A stretch of DNA of 64,000 nt from positions 1 through 64,000 of the forward strand of contig CANJLQ010000001.1 of the NCBI GenBank assembly GCA_947475735.1, written 5' to 3'. A model generated the notes under the pieces. The model searched no databases. It was not told the origin of the DNA and saw only the letters and a program-made list of their open reading frames with translations. The stretch's first letter is position 1, and the number at the start of each line of letters is the position of its first letter. Source of the stretch: Caulobacteraceae bacterium (GTDB lineage Bacteria > Pseudomonadota > Alphaproteobacteria > Caulobacterales > Caulobacteraceae). The position numbers and the translations under genes are program-made. Positions 52,892-61,778 of this stretch are shown here, one piece after another.

Positions 52892-53462
52892 AGCCAAGCC
52901 CCCCGTAACGCCCGACCGTCCGTCGAACGCCCTGCCGATCCCGCCGCTGCCGGACCTGCCGTCCGCCGGCGCCAATCGCGCTCCGACCCCGACGCCGACG
53001 CCGGGTCCCTCGCCCATCGCCTCGTCGCGCGGTCTGTCGACCCTGTCCTCGGACCTGCAGTTCGAGGGCCACGTCTCGGGCGCCGGCGACCTCCAGGTCG
53101 ACGGATCGATCAAGGGCGACGTCCGCGTCGGACGCCTGATCGTCGGCGAGACCGGCGCCATCGAAGGCAATGTGACCGCCGACTACCTCGAGGTGCGCGG
53201 CCGCATCGTCGGGGCCGTCTCTGGCAAACAGGTCAAGCTGGTCTCGACCGCCTACGTCGACGGCGACATCACCGCCGAACAGCTGTCGATCGATATCGGC
53301 GCCTATTTCCAGGGTCGCGTGCTGCAAAGCCGCCGCGAAGCCCCGGCCCCCGTCGCCCCTGCCCCCCGCCCCGCCCCGGCTCCCGCTCCGGTCGAGGCCG
53401 CCTCGCCCGCTCCGGCTCCGACGTCCGAGGCACCCCAGGTCATCGATCTGAAGTCGGTCTGA
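52881..53462 (+). CDS. Bactofilin cytoskeletal protein
   Basis: A 193-residue bactofilin: a disordered N-terminus (~1-50, proline/serine-rich), a right-handed beta-helix core (STLSSDLQFEGHVSGAGDLQ, VDGSIKGDVRVGRLIVGETG, AIEGNVTADYLEVRGRIVGA) and a proline/alanine-rich tail. Bactofilins polymerise without nucleotide and localise wall enzymes, for example at the stalk. It uses a TTG start, GGAG 6 bases before, lying within the last codons of the M23 gene (overlap 11 bases), so their products are translationally coupled. The paired genes fit a bactofilin-peptidase morphogenesis module. Confidence 0.9.
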   Translation: MFNKAKPPVTPDRPSNALPIPPLPDLPSAGANRAPTPTPTPGPSPIASSRGLSTLSSDLQFEGHVSGAGDLQVDGSIKGDVRVGRLIVGETGAIEGNVTADYLEVRGRIVGAVSGKQVKLVSTAYVDGDITAEQLSIDIGAYFQGRVLQSRREAPAPVAPAPRPAPAPAPVEAASPAPAPTSEAPQVIDLKSV

Positions 53463-53470
53463 CGCGTTCT

Positions 53471-53601
53471 CTCCCTCCCCTTTAGGGGAAGGGACGGCGA
53501 AGCGAAGCGTAGCCCGGGTGGGGAATAGTCGGTCGGGCGCGCCGTCCATACAGCCCCACCCGGATCGCTACGCGATCACCCTCCCCATGAAGGGGAGGGA
53601 G
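53471..53601. repeat. 131-bp inverted-repeat element between bactofilin and prfB
   Basis: Ends CTCCCTCCCC (53471-53480) and GGGGAGGGAG (53592-53601) are perfectly complementary. Further in, each half carries a related GTAGC...CCGGGTGGGG phrase in opposite orientation. It fills the gap between convergent genes, so it may end both transcripts. Its size and end structure match the element at 40829-40961, although inner sequences differ. Confidence 0.7.
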
Positions 53602-53611
53602 AAGGAACACA

Positions 53612-54734
53612 TCAATCCACCGTGCTTCCGCGCGTTTCCCCGACCCGCTGGGCCAGGGCCGCGCCCATGAACCGGTCCAGATCGCCGTCCAGCACGCCTT
53701 GCGTGTCCGACGTCTCGACCTCGGTCCGTAGGTCCTTCACCATCTGATACGGCTGCAGGACATAGCTTCGGATCTGGTGTCCCCAGCCGATGTCGGTCTT
53801 GGCGTCGGCCAGCGCTTGCGCCGCCGCCTCGCGCTTCTGCAGCTCCAGTTCGTACAGCCGCGCCCGCAGCATCTTCCACGCCTGTTCGCGGTTCTGGTGC
53901 TGGGATCGTCCCGCCTGACAGGCCACCACCGTATTGGTCGGGATGTGCGTCAGACGCACGGCGGAATCCGTCTTGTTGATGTGCTGACCACCGGCGCCTG
54001 ACGCCCGATAGGTGTCGGTGCGAACGTCCGAAGGGTTGATGTCGATCTCGATCGTATCGTCCACCACAGGCGACACGCCGATCGAGGCGAAGCTCGTGTG
54101 CCGCTTGGCCGCCGCGTCATAGGGGCTGATGCGCACCAGACGGTGCACGCCCGATTCCGACTTCAGCCAACCGTAGGCATTGGGTCCCTTGATCTGGATC
54201 GTCGCCGACTTGATGCCGGCCTGTTCACCGGACTCCTCGGCCTCGATCTCGACCTCGTATCCGTGGGCCTTGGCCCAGCGCGAATACATGCGCAGCAGCA
54301 TCCCGGCCCAGTCGTTCGACTCCGTCCCGCCCGCCCCGGAGTTCACTTCCAGATAGGCGTCGTTGCCGTCGGCCTCGCCGGACAGCAGGGCCTCGAGCTC
54401 GGCCCGCGCGGCTCGCTCCTTGATGGCTTTCAGCTGCGCGCGCGCCTCTTCCAGCGTCGCCTCGTCGCCTTCCTCGTCGGCCATCTCGGACAGCATGACG
54501 CCGTCCTCCAGCTCACGCTCCATCGCCTTGACGGTGTTGATCTGGGCCTCCAGGCGCGAGCGGTCGCGGCTGACGGCCTGGGCCTCGTCGGGCTTGTCCC
54601 ACAGGGTCGGGTCCTCGACCCGGGCGTTCAGCTCATCGAGCTTTCGGACGGCGACATCCCAGTCAAAGACGCCTCCTGAGCAGAGCGACGCTCTGCTCGA
54701 TGTCGGCCTTCATGGCCTCGACATCCGGTCTCAT
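53612..54734 (-). CDS. prfB: Peptide chain release factor 2 (programmed frameshift)
   Basis: Release factor 2, ending translation at UGA and UAA. The start at 54734 reads [19 protein letters not shown], then RRRL and an in-frame TGA. A +1 shift at CTT-TGA-C continues [19 protein letters not shown] and the rest of the protein, for 373 residues in total. The catalytic GGQ is in [18 protein letters not shown]. The shift is autoregulatory: RF2 shortage favours the shift and makes more RF2. The frame-0 product alone would be 23 residues. It is convergent with the bactofilin gene across a repeat element. Confidence 0.95.
54662..54677 (-). promoter_or_regulatory. prfB: prfB +1 programmed frameshift site
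   Basis: AGGAGG (54677-54672), a three-base spacer CGT, then the slippery CTT-TGA-C. This is the same layout as in E. coli prfB (AGGGGG-TAT-CTT-TGA-C). The internal Shine-Dalgarno-like sequence pushes the ribosome forward on the weakly terminated TGA. Confidence 0.95.
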
Positions 54735-54780
54735 GGTTCGTTCCTTACGGTATGGAGGCGGGGAGATAGAGGGCGCGGGA

Positions 54781-54871
54781 GGCAGTAGGCAATAGGCAGT
54801 CGGCAATAGAAAAGATTCTGGCTCAGGGCACCGTCGTCGGCTCGCCTACTGCCTGCTGCCGACTGCCTTCT
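54781..54871. repeat. Opposed heptamer arrays between prfB and mrcA
   Basis: At 54781-54808 four 7-base units (GGCAGTA GGCAATA GGCAGTC GGCAATA) follow in tandem. At 54844-54871 four units in the opposite sense (GCCTACT GCCTGCT GCCGACT GCCTTCT) follow. The two arms can pair imperfectly into a long hairpin around a 35-base loop. The gap holds nothing else recognisable. Confidence 0.8.
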
Positions 54872-54874
54872 CTC

Positions 54875-57313
54875 CTAGAACAACCCGTCCAGATCCTCGG
54901 CCGGCTCCTGCTTCGGCGGCGGCGGGGCCTGGGGCGGCGGGGATCCAGCGGCGGCGGCGGCGGCTTCCTGCTCGCGACGGACCACCTCGTTGTAGTTCTG
55001 AGGGCCGGTCGGTGTCGCGGGTCCTCGCTCCTCCTGTTCCTCCTCGCGGCGACGCTCGGTGCCGGGGCGGAAGGCTTCTTCGATCCCGCGCACGGTGCGG
55101 AAGACGGCGCCGCGCGGCCGGACGAACGGTCGCGCCGGCCGTTCGCGCAGCGCGTCCTGCATGAAGTCGATGAACACCGGCACAGCGGCCGTCGTGCCCG
55201 TCTCTCCGAAGCCCAGCGGACGGTTGTCGTCGAAGCCGATGTAGATGCCCACCACGATATCGGTGGTGAAACCGACGAACCAGGCCGAGCGATACTCGTT
55301 GGTGGTGCCGGTCTTGCCGCCGACCCAGTCGCCCAGGCTGGCGGCACTGGCCGCCGTGCCGCGCTTGACCACGCCCTCCAGCATGGAGCTGATCTGATAG
55401 GCGGTGATGGGGTCTATGACCTGTTCCCCGCGCGGTTCCAGCATAGGCGAGGCCTGGCCTGTGAAGGCCCGTCCGCAGTCGCGGCACCGGCGCGGGTCGG
55501 CGCGGTAGATGGTCTCGCCGTCCCGGTCCTGGACGTATTCGATCAGATAGGGGCGGATCCGCCTCCCGCCGTTGACGAAGGCGGCATAGGCGGCGGTCAT
55601 GTTGTACGCCGACACCTCCCCGGCCCCCAGCGACACCGACAGATTGGGCTGGAGGTTCTCCGCCACCCCCATCCGCCGCGACAGGTCCACGACCTTGTCC
55701 ATCCCGATGGAGTTGGCCAACCGCACCGTCATGACGTTGCGCGACAGCTCCAGCCCCCGACGCAGCGTCTGGGGGCCATAGTATTGTCGGCTGTAGTTCT
55801 CGGGCGTCCAGCGCGTTCCGTTCGGCCCCCCGGCGAAGCTGATCGGCCCATCGACGATGATCGACGCCGGCGTGAAGTCCCCTTCCAGCGCGGCGGCATA
55901 GACGAACGGCTTGAAGGCCGAACCCGGCTGTCGGAACGCCTGCGTCGCCCGGTTGAAGCTCGACAGGGCAAAGGAATAGCCCCCCACCATCGCCAGCACC
56001 CGGCCCGACTGCGGCTCGATCGCGACCAAGGCTCCGTTTACGGCCGGCACCTGCTTCAGGGCGAACTGGCCGTTCCTGGGCTCCACAAAGATCAGGTCAC
56101 CGCGCTTCAACTGCCGGTTCGCGTTGGCCCAGGCGGCGTCCTCGACGATCAGAGTCCCCGTGGCATCGTCACGCGCCGTGCGCACCCGCACGGTGTTGCC
56201 CGAAACGCTCTCGACCGCGGCCGCGCGCCATTCGCGGCGTTCCGGCGGAGCCTGCTCCCGCAGGGCGACCGCCTGCCAGCCCGGGGCGAAGTCGGTGGTG
56301 CCCCACGCCCCGCGCCAGCCATGACGGCGGTCGTAGTTTTCCAGCCCGCGCATCAGGGCGTCGCGCGCCGCGGTCTGCAGCGACGGATCCAGGGTGGTGC
56401 GCATATAGTAACCGCCAGCGTTCAGCTGTTCGCCGAAGTCGGGGTTGGCCCGCGCGATCCGGCGCGCCTCCTCCACGAAGAAGTCGGCGTCCTGATACTC
56501 GGCCCGGCGCGGCGCCTCGCGCGTCGTGAGGGGCTTCGCGACGGCGGTATCATAGGCGGCCTGGGTCAGGAACTGGTTCTGCAGCATCTCGCCCAGCACC
56601 CAGTCGCGTCGCCCCTTCGCCGCCTCGGGATGGCGTTTGGGGTGATAGTTGTTCGGACCCTTGGGCAGGGCCGCCAGGAACGCGGCCTCTTCGGGGGTCA
56701 GCTGCTGCAGCGACTTGCCGAAATAGTTGAACGCCGCCGAGGCGACGCCATAGCTGCGATAGCCCAGGAAAATCTCGTTCAGATACAGCTCAAGGATCTG
56801 CTCCTTGGAGAGCGTCGCCTCCAGCCGGCTGGACAGGATGGCTTCCTTCAGCTTGCGGCCGATGGTGGACTCGTTGGTCAGCAGCACGTTCTTGGCGACC
56901 TGCTGGGTGATCGTCGATCCGCCCTCCAGCCGGCGCCCCGTCACGACGTTGAATACGTTCTTGAACATGGCCCGGCCAAGCCCCGACACGTCGATCCCGC
57001 CGTGCTGGAAGAAATTCCGGTCCTCGGCCGCCAGGAAGGCCTGCACGAGGCTGGGCGGGATTTCCTCATAGGGCACATAGATGCGGCGTTCGTCCGAGAA
57101 CTCGCCGATCAAGGTGCCGTCACCGGCGTAGACTCGCGTCGCGGTCGGCGGGCGATAGTCCGCGAGTTCGGAGGCATCGGGCAGATCGTGGAACAGCCAG
57201 GCGGCATAGATGGCCACCAGCAGCCCGGCGAGCGCGATGGCGCCCAGCAGGGCCACCCCCGCCATGACGAACCAACGTTCGGCAAGCTTCACTTCAAGAA
57301 ATCTCCGACGCAT
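54875..57313 (-). CDS. mrcA: Penicillin-binding protein 1A (bifunctional)
   Basis: An 812-residue class A PBP synthesising and cross-linking peptidoglycan. An N-terminal membrane anchor (VMAGVALLGAIALAGLLVAI) is followed by the GT51 glycosyltransferase domain (AAEDRNFFQHGGIDVSGL, EGGSTITQQVAKNVLL), an OB-like insert and the transpeptidase domain with SxxK in PGSAFKPFVYA, SxN in ELSRNVMTV and KTG in GGKTGTTNEYRSAWFVGF. The C-terminal ~80 residues are glutamate- and proline-rich and disordered. The ATG at 57313 is preferred to a TTG at 57349. It lies downstream of the amidase gene (58 bases). Confidence 0.95.
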   Translation of the reverse strand: MRRRFLEVKLAERWFVMAGVALLGAIALAGLLVAIYAAWLFHDLPDASELADYRPPTATRVYAGDGTLIGEFSDERRIYVPYEEIPPSLVQAFLAAEDRNFFQHGGIDVSGLGRAMFKNVFNVVTGRRLEGGSTITQQVAKNVLLTNESTIGRKLKEAILSSRLEATLSKEQILELYLNEIFLGYRSYGVASAAFNYFGKSLQQLTPEEAAFLAALPKGPNNYHPKRHPEAAKGRRDWVLGEMLQNQFLTQAAYDTAVAKPLTTREAPRRAEYQDADFFVEEARRIARANPDFGEQLNAGGYYMRTTLDPSLQTAARDALMRGLENYDRRHGWRGAWGTTDFAPGWQAVALREQAPPERREWRAAAVESVSGNTVRVRTARDDATGTLIVEDAAWANANRQLKRGDLIFVEPRNGQFALKQVPAVNGALVAIEPQSGRVLAMVGGYSFALSSFNRATQAFRQPGSAFKPFVYAAALEGDFTPASIIVDGPISFAGGPNGTRWTPENYSRQYYGPQTLRRGLELSRNVMTVRLANSIGMDKVVDLSRRMGVAENLQPNLSVSLGAGEVSAYNMTAAYAAFVNGGRRIRPYLIEYVQDRDGETIYRADPRRCRDCGRAFTGQASPMLEPRGEQVIDPITAYQISSMLEGVVKRGTAASAASLGDWVGGKTGTTNEYRSAWFVGFTTDIVVGIYIGFDDNRPLGFGETGTTAAVPVFIDFMQDALRERPARPFVRPRGAVFRTVRGIEEAFRPGTERRREEEQEERGPATPTGPQNYNEVVRREQEAAAAAAGSPPPQAPPPPKQEPAEDLDGLF

Positions 57314-57371
57314 GCCGCTCGGGTTTAGCCCGCGTCGGGTCCGCCGCAAAGGCCGGAAACGGTCGGCGGCC

Positions 57372-58589
57372 TCAGCCGCCGGTCGAGGGCACTCCGGCGA
57401 TCACGGTTCCGGCGGCGGGCTGGCTGAAATAGCGGTCGATTCCCTCGGCCACGGCGCGGATCAGACGCTGGCGACGGCGGCTGTCGCCCAGCGCGCGCTC
57501 GTCATCGGGATTGGTGATGAAGCCCATCTCCAGCAGCACGGCCGGCACATCGGGGGCCAGCAGCACCGCCAGACCGGCGTCCCGGTGGCTGCGGCGCAAC
57601 AGCGGGTGGTCCGCCGCCTCGATATGGGTCAGCAGCACCCGGGCGAACTGGGCCGAGCGATTCTGGGTGGCGCGTTGTGTCATGTCCAGCAGGATGCGAT
57701 CGACCGACGGGTCTCGCCCCGGCAGGTGCATGTCGCGGTGCCAGTCGTCGGACCGGGTCACCTCCCGCACGGCGCGCGAGGCACCCTGCTCGGACAGGGT
57801 ATAGACACTGGCCCCCCGCGTGGCCGGATCGGCCCCGGCGTCGGCGTGCAGCGAGATGAACAGGTCGGCGTCCGCCTGACGCGCGATCTGCACCCGGCGG
57901 TTCAGCGCCACATAGACATTGGTGTCGCGCGTCAGCAGCACCCGGTAGCGGCCGGTGCGGTTCAGTTCGTCCCTCAGCGCCAGGGCGGCGGCCAGGGTGA
58001 TCTCGCTCTCGGTCCGCTGCTGGCCCGTGGCCCCCGGATCGTGCCCGCCGTGGCCGGCGTCGATGACGACCAGCGGTCGTTCCGCGCGACGCGGCGGGGT
58101 GCGCGGGGCCTGTCGCGACGGCGCCGTCACGGCGCCTCCCGTCGAGGCGATGTCGATGACATAGCGATAGTGGGCCACGCCGTCTCCGGGCGGCAGCAGA
58201 AACCGCCGCTCGATCCGCGCGGTGCGGGCGAGGCCCAGCTGCACGCGAGAAGCGGTGCCCGCGGAACTGACCCGCCAGTCGCGAACCAGACCGCTCCCCG
58301 ACCCGTCCACGCCTCGACCTGCGCCGACCCCGGCCAAGGTCAGGACCAGTCGTCCGCCATCCCCGGGTTCGATCACCTCGCCCCGCGCCGACCGGTCCAG
58401 ATCGATCACAACCCGCGTCCGCTCCGCATCTCCGCCGAAGCGGATTCCGCGCACGTCCCCGGTCACCCCGGTCGCCCGGCCGTGACCCGCGATTGCCAGG
58501 ACAGTCGCCAGCACGCCCAAAGCGAGCAGGGTCAGGCCCCACTCGCGCAGGCTCCAGGCGGACAGGTTGAAACGCATTGGACGCGGCAT
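57372..58589 (-). CDS. N-acetylmuramoyl-L-alanine amidase (AmiC-like)
   Basis: A 405-residue zinc amidase cleaving the bond between MurNAc and the stem peptide, used in septum splitting. A membrane/signal segment (REWGLTLLALGVLATVLAIA) and an AMIN domain (VVIDLDRSARGEVIEPGDGG) are followed by the Amidase_3 catalytic domain: VVIDAGHGGHDPGATG (zinc His), ESEITLAAALALRDEL (Glu), FISLHADAGADP (His) and VLLEMGFITNPDDERAL (Glu). Start may be 58589 or the ATG four codons later. It is on the same strand as mrcA, and divergent from rne. Confidence 0.93.
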   Translation of the reverse strand: MPRPMRFNLSAWSLREWGLTLLALGVLATVLAIAGHGRATGVTGDVRGIRFGGDAERTRVVIDLDRSARGEVIEPGDGGRLVLTLAGVGAGRGVDGSGSGLVRDWRVSSAGTASRVQLGLARTARIERRFLLPPGDGVAHYRYVIDIASTGGAVTAPSRQAPRTPPRRAERPLVVIDAGHGGHDPGATGQQRTESEITLAAALALRDELNRTGRYRVLLTRDTNVYVALNRRVQIARQADADLFISLHADAGADPATRGASVYTLSEQGASRAVREVTRSDDWHRDMHLPGRDPSVDRILLDMTQRATQNRSAQFARVLLTHIEAADHPLLRRSHRDAGLAVLLAPDVPAVLLEMGFITNPDDERALGDSRRRQRLIRAVAEGIDRYFSQPAAGTVIAGVPSTGG

Positions 58590-59074
58590 TCTGACGGCGA
58601 CCCACCATTATCGTTGGCCGCACCCTGCCCGATCGTCGTGTGGATTGGGTTAAGCGGCGCCCAAAAACACGCGCGCCTTTTCATTCATCCGAACCATGCC
58701 TATGCTTGTACTCGTCCGCGAACGATCGCGCCGCCGGTTCAACGGGTCGGCGCGGTGCCGGCGCGGCGCTGACTTCCCGCCTTTCGAGACCCCTCGGCAA
58801 CGCCCGAGGATCGACAGAGCCGGGCCCCCCGAACCGGAGCCTAACGCCGCCTCGTGGCGCTGAGGGCTTCAGGACCGACCAGAACCCATGGGCTCATCCG
58901 CCTGCGTCACCCTCCGACCGCCAGCCGCTTCAGGACGTTCCTGGGCCGGGCCGGTCGCCGTTCTCGGCCAAGGCCAGGACGCGGGGCTGACGCGCGCCAG
59001 CGCCCCCTCCCCCATTCGGCGAGCCGCTGAAGCCCCAAGACGGGCCGGCCGAGCGCGCCAGAGAGAAATCTTCA
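58590..59074 (+). promoter_or_regulatory. Long intergenic leader of rne
   Basis: The 485 bases between the amidase and rne hold no gene. AT-rich blocks near 58660-58710 (for example TTTTCATTCATCC and ATGCCTATGCTTGTACT) could be promoters for both directions. Downstream, several stable hairpins such as CCTCGG-N6-CCGAGG (58792-58809) suggest a structured 5' leader. RNase E autoregulates through its leader in many bacteria; that is inferred here. Confidence 0.45.
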
Positions 59075-61720
59075 ATGTCAAAGACCATGCTTATCGATGC
59101 GGCGCACGCGGAAGAAACCCGCGTCGCCATCGTGGACGGCCGCCAGGTTGAGGAATTCGACTTCGAGTCGAAGACCAAGCGCCAGCTTCGCGGAAACATC
59201 TACCTCGCCAAGGTCACGCGCGTAGAGCCCAGCCTGCAGGCCGCCTTCGTCGAATACGGCGGCAACCGCCACGGCTTTTTGGCCTTCAACGAGATCCACC
59301 CGGACTATTACCAGATCCCGGCCGCCGACCGCGAAGCCATCATGGCCGAGGCCCATTCGGCCGAGGACGATCAGGACGACGCCGCTATCCGCGATTCGGA
59401 CGACGGCGAGTCCGAAGGCGGCTTGGCCGAGGAGGAACGCCTGAAGCGTCGCCTGATGCGGCGCTACAAGATCCAGGACGTCATTAAGCGCCGCCAGATC
59501 CTGCTGGTCCAGGTCGTCAAGGACGAGCGCGGCGGCAAGGGCGCGGCCCTGACAACCTGGCTGTCGCTGGCGGGGCGCTACTGTGTGCTCATGCCCAACA
59601 CCGGCAAGGGCGGCGGCATCAGCCGCAAGATCACCCAGGCGACCGACCGCAAACGCCTGAAGGCCGCCGCCGCCGCCCTGGACGTGCCGCGCGGCATGGG
59701 CCTGATCATCCGCACCGCCGGTGCCAAGCGCACCAAGGCCGAGATCAAACGCGACTACGAATACCTGCTGCGCCTGTGGGAGACGATCCGCGAGACGACG
59801 CTGGCCTCCCACGCGCCGTCCCTGATCTACGAAGAAGAGAACCTGGTCCGCCGCGCCGTGCGCGACATGTTCGACAAGGATTTCGACGGCATCCAGGTCG
59901 AGGGCATCGAGGGCTTCAAGGAAGCGCGCGACTTCATGCGCGTGCTCATGCCCTCCCAGGCCAAGAAGGTGCACCTGTATCAGGGGTCCAAGCCCCTGTT
60001 CGCCGCCAACGGTATCGAGGAGCTGCTGACGCAGATCCACCAGCCGGTCGTGCCGCTGAAGTCCGGCGGCTATCTGGTCATCAACCAGACCGAGGCCCTG
60101 GTCGCCATCGACGTCAACTCCGGCCGGGCCACCAAGGAACGCAACGTCGAGGCCACCGCCTTCAAGACCAACTGCGAGGCCGCCGTCGAGGCCGCCCGCC
60201 AGCTGCGCCTGCGCGACTTGGCCGGCCTGGTGGTCATCGACTTCATCGACATGGACGAGTCCAAGAACAACCGGACCGTCGAGCGCATCCTGAAGGACGA
60301 ACTGGCGCGAGACCGCGCCCGTATCCAGATGGGCCGCATCTCGGGCTTCGGCCTGATGGAGATCAGCCGCCAGCGCCGCCGTCTGGGCGTGATCGAGGGC
60401 GCCACCGAGGTCTGCCCGCACTGCCAGGGCGCCGGCCGCGTGCGGTCCGCCGAGAGCGCCGCCCTGATGGTGCTGCGCGCCGTCGACATCGAGGCCGGCA
60501 AAAACGGCGCGGGATCGATCAACCTGAAGGTCTCGTCCGCCGTCGCCCTCTACATCCTGAACCACAAGCGCGACTACCTGCAGCATCTGCTCCAGACGCG
60601 CGGCCTGGCCGTCGTCATCCAGATCGACGACCGCCTGGGTCAGGGCGAGAGCACGATCGAGCGCACCGAGACCAACGAGGACTTCACCCCGCCGGAGACG
60701 GTCGTGTCCCTGGCCGACTTCGACGACGACTTCGACGACGCCGCCTATGACGACGAAGAGGAGTCGGACGACGACGACCTGTTCCTGGGTGACGACGAGG
60801 ACGACGCCCAGCTGGACCGCGAGGACAGCGACGACGACGCGCCGCGCGAACGGGCCGAGCGTCCCGATCGGGCTGAGGGCGACCGGGGTCGGGGCCGTGG
60901 CCGTCGCCGTCGGGGCGGACGCCGCGACGAGGAGGCCGCGCCCGTCGCCGCCGACGCGGAGGTCCTGGGCACCGCCGACGACGAAGACGCCGAGGGCCGC
61001 CGCCGCCGTCGGGGCCGTCGTGGCGGTCGCCGCATCCGCGAGGACGGCGAGGGCGAGGGCCCGTCTACCTTCTTCTGGGTCCGTGGCCGCACGCCGTCGC
61101 TGGAAGACCCCTACGTCTGGTTCGATCCCCTGAACCCCCAGCCGCGCGCCGAGCGTGAGCCGGATGCCGCGGTCGCGACCGCCGGGGAGGGCGAAAGCCT
61201 GCCGCAGACGCGCGGACGTCCCGAGGCCGACGGCCAGGGCGAGCGCGAGGGCGGCCGTCGTCGCCGTCGTCGCGGGCGTGGTCGGGGCGCGGACCGCTTC
61301 GCCACCGAGGGCAGCGCCCCGATCGAGGGCGACGCGCCTGCTGTCGACGCCTCGGACGAGAATGACGCCGCCGCCGCCGTCCAGATCGCGCCGGAGATCG
61401 CCCCCGAGCCCCAGCGTCGCCGGGTTCGCCGCAAGACCGCCGTCGTGGCCGATGCGGCCGTCGAGGACGCGGTCGTCGCCCTCGAACCCGCTGGGGCCGA
61501 GGTCGCGCCGGACACCGTCGAGGACCTGTCTCGGGACGTCGAGCCGGAAACCGTGACGGAACCGCAACCCGCGCCCGAGCCGGTCGAAGCGGTGGCTTCC
61601 GAGCCCGAGCCGGCACCGGCACCCGCCCCGGCCCGCGACCTGTCGGAGATCATCGCCAACGATCCGGCGCAGATCACCGCACCTCCGCCCAAGCCCAAGC
61701 GCGGGTGGTGGCGCCTCTGA
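59075..61720 (+). CDS. rne: Ribonuclease E
   Basis: An 881-residue endoribonuclease and degradosome organiser. The N-terminal part carries the S1 domain (SKTKRQLRGNIYLAKVTRVE, FVEYGGNRHGFLAFNEIHPD), 5'-sensor and DNase-like regions (TEALVAIDVNSGRATKERNV, VVIDFIDMDESKNNRTVERI), and the zinc link CPHCQGAGR. The C-terminal ~320 residues are disordered, alternating acidic (EEESDDDDLFLGDDEDDAQL) and arginine-rich (RGRGRRRRGGRRDEE) patches, the type that forms RNA condensates in Caulobacter. The final KRGWWRL is the PNPase-binding GWW motif. The leader is long and structured. Confidence 0.96.
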   Translation: MSKTMLIDAAHAEETRVAIVDGRQVEEFDFESKTKRQLRGNIYLAKVTRVEPSLQAAFVEYGGNRHGFLAFNEIHPDYYQIPAADREAIMAEAHSAEDDQDDAAIRDSDDGESEGGLAEEERLKRRLMRRYKIQDVIKRRQILLVQVVKDERGGKGAALTTWLSLAGRYCVLMPNTGKGGGISRKITQATDRKRLKAAAAALDVPRGMGLIIRTAGAKRTKAEIKRDYEYLLRLWETIRETTLASHAPSLIYEEENLVRRAVRDMFDKDFDGIQVEGIEGFKEARDFMRVLMPSQAKKVHLYQGSKPLFAANGIEELLTQIHQPVVPLKSGGYLVINQTEALVAIDVNSGRATKERNVEATAFKTNCEAAVEAARQLRLRDLAGLVVIDFIDMDESKNNRTVERILKDELARDRARIQMGRISGFGLMEISRQRRRLGVIEGATEVCPHCQGAGRVRSAESAALMVLRAVDIEAGKNGAGSINLKVSSAVALYILNHKRDYLQHLLQTRGLAVVIQIDDRLGQGESTIERTETNEDFTPPETVVSLADFDDDFDDAAYDDEEESDDDDLFLGDDEDDAQLDREDSDDDAPRERAERPDRAEGDRGRGRGRRRRGGRRDEEAAPVAADAEVLGTADDEDAEGRRRRRGRRGGRRIREDGEGEGPSTFFWVRGRTPSLEDPYVWFDPLNPQPRAEREPDAAVATAGEGESLPQTRGRPEADGQGEREGGRRRRRRGRGRGADRFATEGSAPIEGDAPAVDASDENDAAAAVQIAPEIAPEPQRRRVRRKTAVVADAAVEDAVVALEPAGAEVAPDTVEDLSRDVEPETVTEPQPAPEPVEAVASEPEPAPAPAPARDLSEIIANDPAQITAPPPKPKRGWWRL

Positions 61721-61778
61721 CGGTTCGGCACTAGGTTAAGGCCATCGAGGCGGGGGCGCCTTTCCGCAGGAGTTCGCC

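Noticed and set aside
54781..54871. CRISPR array
   Set aside because: Units are only seven bases, contiguous and without spacers, and no cas genes are near.
59078..61567. A 829-codon minus-strand open frame across rne
   Set aside because: High GC leaves the opposite frame open; its translation is low-complexity and mirrors the RNase E codons.
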